Assembly (NCBI GenBank): GCA_955651735.1
Contig: CATPAM010000368.1
Span: 1-9,126 of the forward strand
Reading direction: 5' to 3'
Length of the DNA stretch: 9,126 nucleotides
Source: Candidatus Acidiferrales bacterium
GTDB taxonomy: Bacteria > Acidobacteriota > Terriglobia > Acidiferrales > UBA7541
Shown: piece by piece, positions 1 to 5,891 of the stretch
Position numbering within the stretch: the stretch's first letter is position 1
Layout of the letters: every line of letters begins with the position of its first letter
Made by a program: the position numbers and the translations under genes
Notes under the pieces: generated by a model
What the model was told of the DNA's origin: nothing
What the model saw: the letters and a program-made list of their open reading frames with translations, nothing else
The model's database searches: none

Positions 1-1
1 G

Positions 2-772
2 GCCCTGTTGCGTGCCGCGCATTCGGCCGGCGACCCTTTCCACATCGCTATCCTTGACCAGCAGATGCCCACGATGGATGGCGAGCAACTCGCCCGCACC
101 ATCAAAGCCGACGCGCAGCTCAAGAACACAGCGCTGGTGCTGCTTACCTCCGTCGGTAACCGAGGCGACGCCGCCCGCATGAGGGAGGCCGGTTTCTCCG
201 CTTACCTCACCAAACCAGCGCGAGAATCGCAGCTTCTGAACGCTCTTATGACCGTGTGGGACAACCAGAGGCGCGCCCCGTCGGCGCCGTTGGTCACTCG
301 TCATTCCCTAGCGCAGGGCCGCGCGATGGTTTTCTCGGACGAGCCCACCCAGCCGATTTTCCGCACGCGCGTTCTGGTCGTCGAAGACAACGCCGTCAAT
401 CAGATGGTTGCGGCGCGGTTGCTCGAAAAGCTGGGCTGCCGCGTGGATGTCGCCGCCAACGGCCGGGAGGCAGTCGAGATGGTCGGCCTGCTACCCTACG
501 ACGCGATCTTCATGGACTGTCAGATGCCGGAAATGGACGGCTTTGAGGCCACCCGGGAGATTCGCAGGCGCGAGGGCTCAAGCGTTCACCGCCCAATCAT
601 CGCTATTACCGCGAACGCCATGCAGGGCGACCGCGAACGATGCCTCGGTGCGGGTATGGATGACTACGTATCCAAGCCCATACGAAAGGCAGATTTGACC
701 GAAGCGCTAAAGCGTCATCTCCCTAAGAACGTAAAGCCCATCGAAGCGACGGCGGAACTAGAGAAACTTTAA
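2..772 (+). CDS. Hybrid sensor kinase or multi-receiver protein, C-terminal part with two REC domains (5'-truncated)
   Basis: The frame is open from the window edge, so the N-terminus lies upstream and residue numbers here count from the codon at position 8. Two CheY-like receiver domains are visible. The first lacks its N-terminal strand and spans about residues 1-85, with phospho-acceptor Asp17 in ILDQQMPTMDG, Thr/Ser at 47-48 and Lys69 in LTKP. The second is complete at about 120-235: acidic pair Glu126-Asp127 in LVVEDNAVNQ, phospho-acceptor Asp170 in FMDCQMPEMDG, Thr201 and Lys223 in VSKP. The VEDNAVNQ and MDGFEATREIR signatures are typical of receivers at the C-terminus of hybrid histidine kinases, so an upstream kinase core (HisKA and HATPase) is inferred but not seen. 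The protein ends about 20 residues after REC2, so it has no C-terminal HPt domain and phosphate would pass to a separate HPt protein or regulator. Codon choice (many GCC, GAC, CTC) differs somewhat from the GCG/GGG-rich genes to the right. Confidence 0.9.
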   Translation, partial: ALLRAAHSAGDPFHIAILDQQMPTMDGEQLARTIKADAQLKNTALVLLTSVGNRGDAARMREAGFSAYLTKPARESQLLNALMTVWDNQRRAPSAPLVTRHSLAQGRAMVFSDEPTQPIFRTRVLVVEDNAVNQMVAARLLEKLGCRVDVAANGREAVEMVGLLPYDAIFMDCQMPEMDGFEATREIRRREGSSVHRPIIAITANAMQGDRERCLGAGMDDYVSKPIRKADLTEALKRHLPKNVKPIEATAELEKL

Positions 773-1253
773 GGGAAGCCGGGGTGGACTGCGCAAGGTC
801 CGCACGTCCTGCGTACCACCGCGGAAGTCATCTTCAGACCCTCGGGTTCGAGAGCGAGTCTCAGCCGGATTGCTAGGCGCGGCGTGCCTCGAGCACGCAG
901 TCTCACAGTCGACCCTAGGCCATCTCGGACAACCCGAAAAAGCTATAGGCCACGAGCCCCAATAGAACCATAGTTGGCATCTGACCACCGTTCTGCTTTG
1001 CTGGTTTCAGAACTGATGGGCTTCGTCGCGAACAGGCGATGAAAACCGCTGGTAGAGGAAACCCAAACCGTTGGGTCACAGCGCCCGCACCCCGAGTCCG
1101 TGGCGCGGCAGGTCAGAACAGATCTCGCTCCATCACGTGGGCTGGGAAGCAAGGAAAATTCCGGCCGCAGGAGATCTGTTTTTTCTTGACTTCCCCCTTT
1201 ATAGAGCAATCCGGAAGCGATCCGAGATTGGCTTTCCAAACTGGCCCAGTGCC
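773..1253. other. Intergenic stretch without a credible gene
   Basis: About 480 bp with no convincing coding sequence on either strand. The open frames here have no ribosome site and no recognisable motif, and the longest (minus strand) runs straight through the boundary of the mobile cassette. Several dyads are present: a loose GGTGG/CCACC stem at 783-820, GCGTGC/GCACGC at 882-898 with a 5-nt loop, ACCCAA/TTGGGT at 1061-1076 inside CGCTG/CAGCG at 1047-1083, and the strong hairpin at 1117-1180 listed separately. None of the first three is followed by a T-run, so a terminator for the receiver gene is not obvious. Confidence 0.6.
1117..1186 (+). terminator. Strong hairpin with U-tract: intrinsic terminator or 3' end of a small RNA
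   Basis: AACAGATCTC at 1117-1126 is perfectly complementary to GAGATCTGTT at 1171-1180, and the right arm runs into TTTTCTT on the plus strand. Inside the 44-nt interval a second helix can form between GGCTGGGA (1140-1147) and TTCCGGCC (1159-1166), 8 bp with two G-U pairs, giving a rod-like fold. The T-run lies only on the plus-strand side, which sets the orientation. A simple terminator usually has a short loop, so this long two-helix structure could instead be the end of a structured RNA starting further left, perhaps including the nested stem at 1047-1083. No convincing promoter was found upstream, so the transcript it would end is unknown. Confidence 0.45.
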
Positions 1254-1261
1254 CGCCTTTG
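1254..1261 (+). repeat. Target-site duplication, left copy
   Basis: CGCCTTTG directly left of the cassette, identical to 1829-1836. The direct repeat extends two bases further left (CCCGCCTTTG, 1252-1261) because the outermost bases of the right end happen to match. Confidence 0.85.
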
Positions 1262-1280
1262 GGTAGTGTCCTAGTTTGAT
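1262..1280 (+). repeat. Left terminal inverted repeat of the cassette
   Basis: GGTAGTGTCCTAGTTTGAT matches the reverse complement of 1810-1828 at 18 of 19 positions; the single difference is G at 1274 versus A. Homology stops sharply after position 1280. The stop codon of the GNAT gene (TAG read on the minus strand, 1271-1273) lies inside this repeat. Confidence 0.9.
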
Positions 1281-1738
1281 GACCGGTCCTTGCGTGGGTC
1301 CATGAGTCCGAACGAGTACCCGACCATGGCGTGGCTGAGCCCGTCCGCTCCTTCGGTTCCACCGACCGATGAATAGAGTGCCATAGCGGCGACATTGCTT
1401 CGATCGGTCAGGACCCATGCGACTGTACAGTTGTGGGCCCGGCCCAGCTCGAACAATGCCCTCAGCACGGCTTTGCCCAACCCATGACGCCGATGCGTCG
1501 GCGCAAGACCAACCTCGTTGATCCACAGCTCGGGCGGCTTGTCGGGATGAATATAGTGGACTGCAGACGCGAAACCAACGACCATCCCATCGTCGATGGC
1601 AACAGCGATATGATGCCGAGGATCTTCAAGAAATTCCCTGGTTAGCTTCGCATCGATTGGATTGTCGAACACCGCTGGGGCGACGTTCATAAGAATGCTG
1701 TCATCACCGCGCCGCAAAACCTTGATTTCGATGGCCAT
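1271..1738 (-). CDS. GNAT-family N-acetyltransferase (cassette passenger)
   Basis: A 155-residue protein of the usual single-domain GNAT length, predicted to move the acetyl group of acetyl-CoA to an amine. The acetyl-CoA pyrophosphate loop is clear at residues 76-90 (VGLAPTHRRHGLGKA, with the R-x-x-G-x-G pattern at 83-88). The later conserved segment is at 115-127 (NVAAMALYSSVGG), where Tyr122 is in the position often used as general acid. The layout resembles small stand-alone acetyltransferases such as the AAC(3)-I group, but the substrate cannot be read from sequence, so drug acetylation is only a possibility. I chose the ATG at 1738 because AAAGAGG lies upstream with GAGG 8 nt from it; an in-frame ATG at 1795 would add 19 residues but has no comparable site. 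The last residues and the stop codon are encoded by the terminal inverted repeat. The gene is divergent from valS and is the only gene in the cassette. Confidence 0.88.
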   Translation of the reverse strand: MAIEIKVLRRGDDSILMNVAPAVFDNPIDAKLTREFLEDPRHHIAVAIDDGMVVGFASAVHYIHPDKPPELWINEVGLAPTHRRHGLGKAVLRALFELGRAHNCTVAWVLTDRSNVAAMALYSSVGGTEGADGLSHAMVGYSFGLMDPRKDRSSN

Positions 1739-1809
1739 CGCGTTGCCTCTTTCATCCAAGCTGCGAGCAGACACATCCGAATCGCGTTTTCGCACAGACT
1801 GCTATGAAA

Positions 1810-1828
1810 ATCAAATTAGGACACTACC
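1810..1828 (-). repeat. Right terminal inverted repeat of the cassette
   Basis: Read on the minus strand this is GGTAGTGTCCTAATTTGAT, matching the left end at 18 of 19 positions. It lies about 70 bp upstream of the GNAT start, so any promoter for that gene must be in or next to this end. No clear -35/-10 pair could be picked out. Confidence 0.9.
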
Positions 1829-1836
1829 CGCCTTTG
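1829..1836 (+). repeat. Target-site duplication, right copy
   Basis: CGCCTTTG directly right of the cassette, identical to 1254-1261. It ends 7 bp before the -35 element of the valS promoter. Confidence 0.85.
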
Positions 1837-1843
1837 CCGTGAA

Positions 1844-1889
1844 TTGACGCCGCTGGATTGCGCCTCGTATAGTCAAAGATTAGTCTAAT
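1844..1889 (+). promoter_or_regulatory. Predicted sigma-70 promoter of valS with a palindrome at the start site
   Basis: TTGACG (1844-1849) and TATAGT (1868-1873) are separated by 18 bp, close to the housekeeping consensus. Transcription should begin near 1880, leaving a leader of about 70 nt. An 11-bp odd palindrome, ATTAGTCTAAT (1879-1889), sits at the expected start site, where an operator could lie. A second dyad, GCGCTGACAGCGC (1909-1921), could form a small hairpin in the leader just before the ribosome site. There is no T-box-like leader. The role of the dyads is inferred from position only. Confidence 0.65.
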
Positions 1890-1948
1890 TGCGTGCGTGT
1901 TCGCGTGCGCGCTGACAGCGCAAGCTGTGATCAGGAGCAGGACCTCGG

Positions 1949-4654
1949 ATGGCTCGCGAAATCGCCAAGACGTACGAACCGCAACAGATTGAACCGCACT
2001 GGGCGGAGTTCTGGGTACGCGAACAGCTGTTTCGCGCGGACCCGAATGCGCCGGGACCGGTGTTTTCGATCGTTATCCCACCGCCTAATGTGACCGGCTC
2101 GCTGCACATCGGGCATATGCTGGACCACACGGAGATTGATATTTTGACGCGCTGGCACCGCATGCGCGGGTACAACACTTTGTATCTGCCGGGGATGGAC
2201 CATGCGGGGATTTCCACGCAGCGCGTGGTGGTGCGGGAACTGGCGGAGCAAGGAATCGATTACCGGACGCTGGGCCGAGAAGAGTTTGTGCGGCGCGTGT
2301 GGAAATGGAAGGAAGAGAGCGGGGGACAGATCACGCGGCAGATGAAGCAGATCGGCGAGAGCTGCGACTGGTCGCGGGAAAGATTCACGCTGTCGCCTGA
2401 GCTTTCGCGCGTGGTGCGCTTGGTGTTCGTGCAGCTCTATAACGAAGGGCTTATCTATCGCGCGCACTACATGACGAACTGGTGTCCGGTGTGCTTGACG
2501 GTGCTGAGCGATTTGGAGGTCTTGCACGAAGAGCGGCACGGGCATCTGTGGTATGTGCGTTATCCGGTGGTCGGGACGCAGGAGTGGGTGGTGGTCGCGA
2601 CGACGCGGCCGGAGACGATGCTCGGGGACACGGCGGTGGCGGTGAATCCGGAGGACGAGCGCTACCGGCATTTGGTGGGCAAGCGGGTGCTGCTGCCGTT
2701 GATGGAGCGGGAAATCCCGATCCTTGCGGACGACATGGTGGACCGGGAATTTGGCACCGGGGTGGTGAAGATTACACCGGCGCACGATCCTAACGATTTC
2801 GAGGTGGGGCGGCGGCATCGCTTGCCGGAAATTGATGTGATGACCGACAACGGGCACATGAGCGCGGCGGCGGGGACTTATGCGGGACTGGACCGATTCG
2901 AGGCGCGGAAGAAAATTGTCGAAGATTTGAAGGCGCGAGGGCTGCTGGAGAAAGTAACGGAGCACACGCACGCGGTTGGGTTGTGCGAGCGCAGCCGCAC
3001 GATTGTGGAGCCGCGGGCTTCGACGCAGTGGTTCTGCAAGATGAAGCCGCTGGCGGAGCCTGCGATTGCGGCGGTGGAGCGCGGCGAAATTCAGATTGTT
3101 CCGGAGAACCGGCGGCAGGAATATTTCAACTGGATGAGGAACATCCGGGACTGGACGCTGTCGCGGCAGCTTTGGTGGGGGCACCGGATTCCGGCGTGGT
3201 ATTGCGAGGATTGCAAGCACGTAAACGTGGCGGTGGAGGACCCATCGAAGTGCGTGAAGTGCGGATCGACGAAGCTAAAGCAGGACTCGGACGTGCTGGA
3301 TACGTGGTTCAGCTCGGCGCTATGGCCATTTTCGACGCTGGGGTGGCCAGAAGATACGTCGGATTTTCGCAGGTACTATCCGACGAGCTTGCTGATCACC
3401 GGATACGACATTCTGTTTTTCTGGGTGGCGCGGATGATCATGCTGGGGCTGCACTTCACGCACAAAGTGCCGTTCCGCGCAGTGTACTTGCACTCGCTGG
3501 TGCGCACGGCGGGCGGGGAGAAGATGTCGAAGTCCAAAGGGACGGGACTTGATCCGGTGGCGTTGAATCAGGAGTACGGGACAGACGCGATGCGATTTTG
3601 CCTGGCGTCGATGGCCGCGCCGGGGACGGACATCGTCTTGTCGGAAGACCGGCTGGCCAGCGCGCGGAATTTCGCAAACAAGATTTGGAATGCGTCGCGA
3701 TTTGTCTTCGGAAACTTGGAGAAGGTTGACCTGGGAGGCGTATCGCTGGAGGAATTGGCCGCACCGGAAATTCCCGCGAAGGCGCCTTATGCGGCCGGCG
3801 GCAGGGTGTCGCTGATCGATGGATGGCTGTTCTCGCGGCTGGCCGCGACGATCAGCCTGGTGAACGAGGCGCTACAGAATTATCGGTTTCACGAAGCGGC
3901 GCAGGGTGTGTACCAATTTTTCTGGGGCGATTTTTGCGACTGGTACATCGAATGGGTGAAGCCGGAACTGCAGAGCGCGGAGAAAGCACGGGCAGTGGCG
4001 GCCTGGCGGAACCTGTTTGCGGCTTTGGATGCGGCGCTGCGCTTGCTGCATCCGTTCATGCCGTTCATCACGGAAGAGCTGTGGCACCAATTGCCGCAGC
4101 GCGCGGGGACGAAGTCCATCGCGCTGGATGTGTTTCCGGAGGCGCGGACAGATTGGAAAAACGATGAAGCTTTGGATCAGTTTTCGCTGATTCAGGACGT
4201 TATCAAAGAGCTGCGCAACATTCGCGCGGAAATGAAACTTGAGCCGAAGAAGAAAGTTGCGGCGGAATTCTCAAGCTCAGATGAGCAAGCGCGACGAGCG
4301 ATGGAGTCCAGCCGGGAAGGGATTCTGCGGCTGGCGGCGCTTTTGGAATTGAAAGTGAGCGCTGATCGGCTGCCGCAATCGGGAGGCGCGGTGCGGTCGA
4401 CGGCGCTGTTTGATGTGCGCATTGCTTATGTCGCGGAGAGCATTGACGTCGAGGCGGAAGAAGCACGATTACGCAAACAGATTGAGGGATTGGAAAAAGC
4501 GATCGCTGCCAAGGAAAAACAGTTGGCCGACGATACCTTCCGCAGCCGTGCTCCAGAGAAAGTTGTGCGTGGACTCGAAGCGACCCTAGCGGAGCAAACG
4601 ACAGAATTGCGGAAGCTTCGTTCGCGGCTAGAGGAGCTCAAGACCGCCGCATAG
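1949..4654 (+). CDS. valS: Valyl-tRNA synthetase
   Basis: A complete 901-residue cytoplasmic class Ia aminoacyl-tRNA synthetase that activates valine with ATP and charges tRNA-Val. The HIGH signature is at residues 53-56 within PPPNVTGSLHIGH, and KMSKS is at 525-529. The CP1 editing domain, which hydrolyses mischarged Thr-tRNA-Val, lies between: TTRPET at 218-223 and HDPND at 279-283 are the expected editing-site segments. Four cysteines (419, 422, 435, 438) form a CxxC...CxxC zinc-ribbon-like pair before DTWFSSALWPF. The anticodon-binding helical domain follows at about 630-800. A Glu/Lys-rich coiled coil at about 832-901 is the Val_tRNA-synt_C tRNA-binding arm. Length is normal for the family. 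Start ATG 1949 has AGGAG at 1933-1937, an 11-nt spacer that is slightly long. Expression should come from the promoter at 1844-1873. The gene is intact with no frameshift. Confidence 0.97.
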   Translation: MAREIAKTYEPQQIEPHWAEFWVREQLFRADPNAPGPVFSIVIPPPNVTGSLHIGHMLDHTEIDILTRWHRMRGYNTLYLPGMDHAGISTQRVVVRELAEQGIDYRTLGREEFVRRVWKWKEESGGQITRQMKQIGESCDWSRERFTLSPELSRVVRLVFVQLYNEGLIYRAHYMTNWCPVCLTVLSDLEVLHEERHGHLWYVRYPVVGTQEWVVVATTRPETMLGDTAVAVNPEDERYRHLVGKRVLLPLMEREIPILADDMVDREFGTGVVKITPAHDPNDFEVGRRHRLPEIDVMTDNGHMSAAAGTYAGLDRFEARKKIVEDLKARGLLEKVTEHTHAVGLCERSRTIVEPRASTQWFCKMKPLAEPAIAAVERGEIQIVPENRRQEYFNWMRNIRDWTLSRQLWWGHRIPAWYCEDCKHVNVAVEDPSKCVKCGSTKLKQDSDVLDTWFSSALWPFSTLGWPEDTSDFRRYYPTSLLITGYDILFFWVARMIMLGLHFTHKVPFRAVYLHSLVRTAGGEKMSKSKGTGLDPVALNQEYGTDAMRFCLASMAAPGTDIVLSEDRLASARNFANKIWNASRFVFGNLEKVDLGGVSLEELAAPEIPAKAPYAAGGRVSLIDGWLFSRLAATISLVNEALQNYRFHEAAQGVYQFFWGDFCDWYIEWVKPELQSAEKARAVAAWRNLFAALDAALRLLHPFMPFITEELWHQLPQRAGTKSIALDVFPEARTDWKNDEALDQFSLIQDVIKELRNIRAEMKLEPKKKVAAEFSSSDEQARRAMESSREGILRLAALLELKVSADRLPQSGGAVRSTALFDVRIAYVAESIDVEAEEARLRKQIEGLEKAIAAKEKQLADDTFRSRAPEKVVRGLEATLAEQTTELRKLRSRLEELKTAA

Positions 4655-4692
4655 CTGCGGACGCTTTCCCTTCCGTGAAGCGGCGTGATTGC

Positions 4693-4812
4693 GTGATCGA
4701 GATTTCCGGCGGGATTACGCTGGACACGGTTCGCGCGAACGCGGAGACGGGCGCGCTGACGCATTCGGCGCCTTCTGCGAATCTGAGTCTACTTGTAGAG
4801 AGCGTGCGGTAA
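4693..4812 (+). pseudogene. nadC: nadC remnant: C-terminal fragment of quinolinate phosphoribosyltransferase
   Basis: The plus frame at 4693-4812 reads VIEISGGITLDTVRANAETG followed by ALTHSAPSANLSLLVESVR and a TAA stop. This matches the C-terminal signature of NadC (SGGIT...AETGVDYISVGALTHS), the enzyme that converts quinolinate and PRPP to nicotinate mononucleotide in de novo NAD synthesis. Only about 40 of the usual 280-290 residues remain. The seven-residue segment expected between ETG and ALTHS (VDYISVG-like) is also missing, an in-frame 21-bp loss. There is no start codon or ribosome site, and only 38 nt separate the valS stop from the recognisable fragment, so the first 85 percent of the gene was deleted. 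The position between valS and birA-coaX is where nadC is often found in related operons (from memory), which supports decay in place. The fragment was recognised from memory of the family, not by alignment. Confidence 0.82.
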
Positions 4813-4842
4813 ACGTAAGCTTACGGCGCACGCGCTTTGCGC
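4802..4842 (+). promoter_or_regulatory. Dyad cluster between the nadC remnant and birA
   Basis: A perfect 12-bp palindrome, CGTAAGCTTACG (4814-4825), is enclosed by a 7-bp stem GCGTGCG/CGCACGC (4802-4808 with 4827-4833). A second small hairpin GCGC-TTT-GCGC (4832-4842) overlaps its right side. The site spans the nadC stop codon and ends 26 nt before the birA start. It could be an mRNA hairpin or a protein-binding dyad. It does not match the classical BirA operator (TTGTAAACC and its inverted copy), and no T-run follows that would make it a terminator. Confidence 0.35.
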
Positions 4843-4868
4843 AAACGGCGGCTAGCCAGCTCGCAATC

Positions 4869-5891
4869 ATGAGACGCAGCAAAAAGACGGTGACGGACAC
4901 GCTTCCCGGAACGACGGACCGGCGCATCGGGGCGTTGGTCACGCTGTTGGCGGAAAACGGGACGATTGTGGTTAGCGGGGCGCGGGTTGCGCGGGGGATC
5001 GGTGTCTCAAGGTCGACGGTGTGGAAGTGGGTGGAGCGGCTTCGCGAACTGGGCGTGCGGGTGAAAGGACATCCTCGAACCGGATATTTCTTGGAGCGGG
5101 TGCCGGACATTCTTACGGCGGACATGCTACGGCAGCGGCTGAAGGGCAGCTTGTTCGGGAAGCGCATCTATCATTTTTTCAAGGTGGATTCGACGAATCG
5201 TGTGGCGCTGGAATTGGGGCATGCGGGAGAACCGGAGGGCGCGGTCATACTGGGAGAGGAGCATACCGGCGGGAGAGGGCGCGCTGGGCGTGGGTGGCAT
5301 TCCGAACGAGCTGCAGGAATTTACGTGACGCTGTTGCTGCGGCCGAACCTAGCACCGGTGCAGGCGCCGCTGCTGACGATGATGGCGGGGCTTTCGGCGC
5401 ATGCCGCAATTCAAGCGCAGACTGCGCTTACTGTGGATTTGAAGTGGCCGAATGATTTGCTGATCGCAGGGAAAAAAGTTGGCGGGATTTTGACGGAGAT
5501 GCACGCGGAGCCAGGACAGATTCGTTTTGTGATAGTAGGGATTGGGCTGAACGTGAACCAGGAGAAGTTTCCCGCGGACCTGGCGGGGAGCGCGACATCG
5601 CTTCGCGTGGCGAGCGGGCGGCCGCAATCGCGACTGGAGCTGCTGGTACGGTTGCTGCGGGAATTCGAGCGCGACTACAATAACTTTTTGAGCGAAGGGC
5701 CGGCGGGGGTGATCGGGCGATTCACGAGCGTTTCAAGCTATGCGCAGGGAAAACGCGTGCGGGTGAGCAACGGCAAAGAAAGTTTTATGGGAACGACCGC
5801 GGGGCTGGGGCCGGAAGGATTGCTGCAGGTGAAACGCGACAACGGACAAGTGATGACGGTGATTGCGGGCGACGTGGCGGAGGCGCCGTAG
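4869..5891 (+). CDS. birA: Bifunctional biotin-protein ligase / biotin operon repressor
   Basis: A 340-residue protein that makes biotinyl-5'-AMP and transfers biotin to the carrier lysine of acetyl-CoA carboxylase. An N-terminal winged helix-turn-helix (about residues 18-75, recognition region GVSRSTVWKWVERLRELG, wing ending in GYFL) marks it as a group II ligase that can also act as a DNA-binding repressor. The catalytic domain shows DSTN after the HTH linker, the biotin/ATP loop GGRGRAGRGW (134-143), KWPND (192-196), KKVGGIL with the expected active-site Lys at about 203, and GIGLNVN. A small SH3-like C-terminal domain follows. The frame stays open back to 4689, but that extension is the out-of-frame reading of the nadC remnant, so the ATG at 4869 is preferred even though no clear Shine-Dalgarno precedes it. 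The stop codon abuts the coaX start, so the two are coupled. Which biotin genes it would control cannot be seen here. Confidence 0.93.
   Translation: MRRSKKTVTDTLPGTTDRRIGALVTLLAENGTIVVSGARVARGIGVSRSTVWKWVERLRELGVRVKGHPRTGYFLERVPDILTADMLRQRLKGSLFGKRIYHFFKVDSTNRVALELGHAGEPEGAVILGEEHTGGRGRAGRGWHSERAAGIYVTLLLRPNLAPVQAPLLTMMAGLSAHAAIQAQTALTVDLKWPNDLLIAGKKVGGILTEMHAEPGQIRFVIVGIGLNVNQEKFPADLAGSATSLRVASGRPQSRLELLVRLLREFERDYNNFLSEGPAGVIGRFTSVSSYAQGKRVRVSNGKESFMGTTAGLGPEGLLQVKRDNGQVMTVIAGDVAEAP

Larger units (their letters stand above)
1262..1828 (-). mobile_element. Transposase-less mobile insertion cassette carrying a GNAT gene
   Basis: A 567-bp unit is bounded by 19-bp terminal inverted repeats with one mismatch and flanked by a perfect 8-bp direct repeat, CGCCTTTG (1254-1261 and 1829-1836). 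The only gene inside is a GNAT acetyltransferase on the minus strand; there is no room for a transposase. This is the structure expected of a mobile insertion cassette moved in trans by the transposase of a related insertion sequence. An 8-bp duplication and ends starting GG fit the IS1595 family, some members of which carry passenger genes, but this family assignment is inference. If G1261 and C1829 are counted in the ends, the duplication becomes 6 bp (GCCTTT); symmetric ends allow only these two readings. The near-perfect ends and intact duplication suggest a recent insertion. Confidence 0.85.

Noticed and set aside
845..870. GGGTTCGAGAGCGAG as a tRNA T-loop
   Set aside because: No acceptor, D-arm or anticodon stem can be placed around it on either strand.
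1186..1205. TTGACT ... TATAGA as a promoter
   Set aside because: The hexamer-like strings are only 8 bp apart, too close for a sigma-70 promoter.
943..1395. 150-residue minus-strand open frame
   Set aside because: It crosses the left boundary of the cassette, has no ribosome site or motif, and overlaps the end of the GNAT gene in another frame.
1739..1795. Longer GNAT start at 1795
   Set aside because: No Shine-Dalgarno, and the extra 19 residues are hydrophilic and unlike GNAT N-termini; ATG 1738 has AAAGAGG upstream.
1875..1948. T-box or other riboswitch in the valS leader
   Set aside because: The leader is only about 70 nt, with no T-box sequence and no terminator/antiterminator pair.
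1931..3220. Long minus-strand open frame (429 residues) antisense to valS
   Set aside because: Composition is an Arg/His/Pro-rich mirror of the GC-rich valS codons, with no domain; valS on the other strand is unambiguous.
4689..4868. N-terminal extension of birA by 60 residues
   Set aside because: The extension is the nadC remnant read out of frame; residues before the winged helix look random, and the ATG at 4869 gives a normal BirA length.
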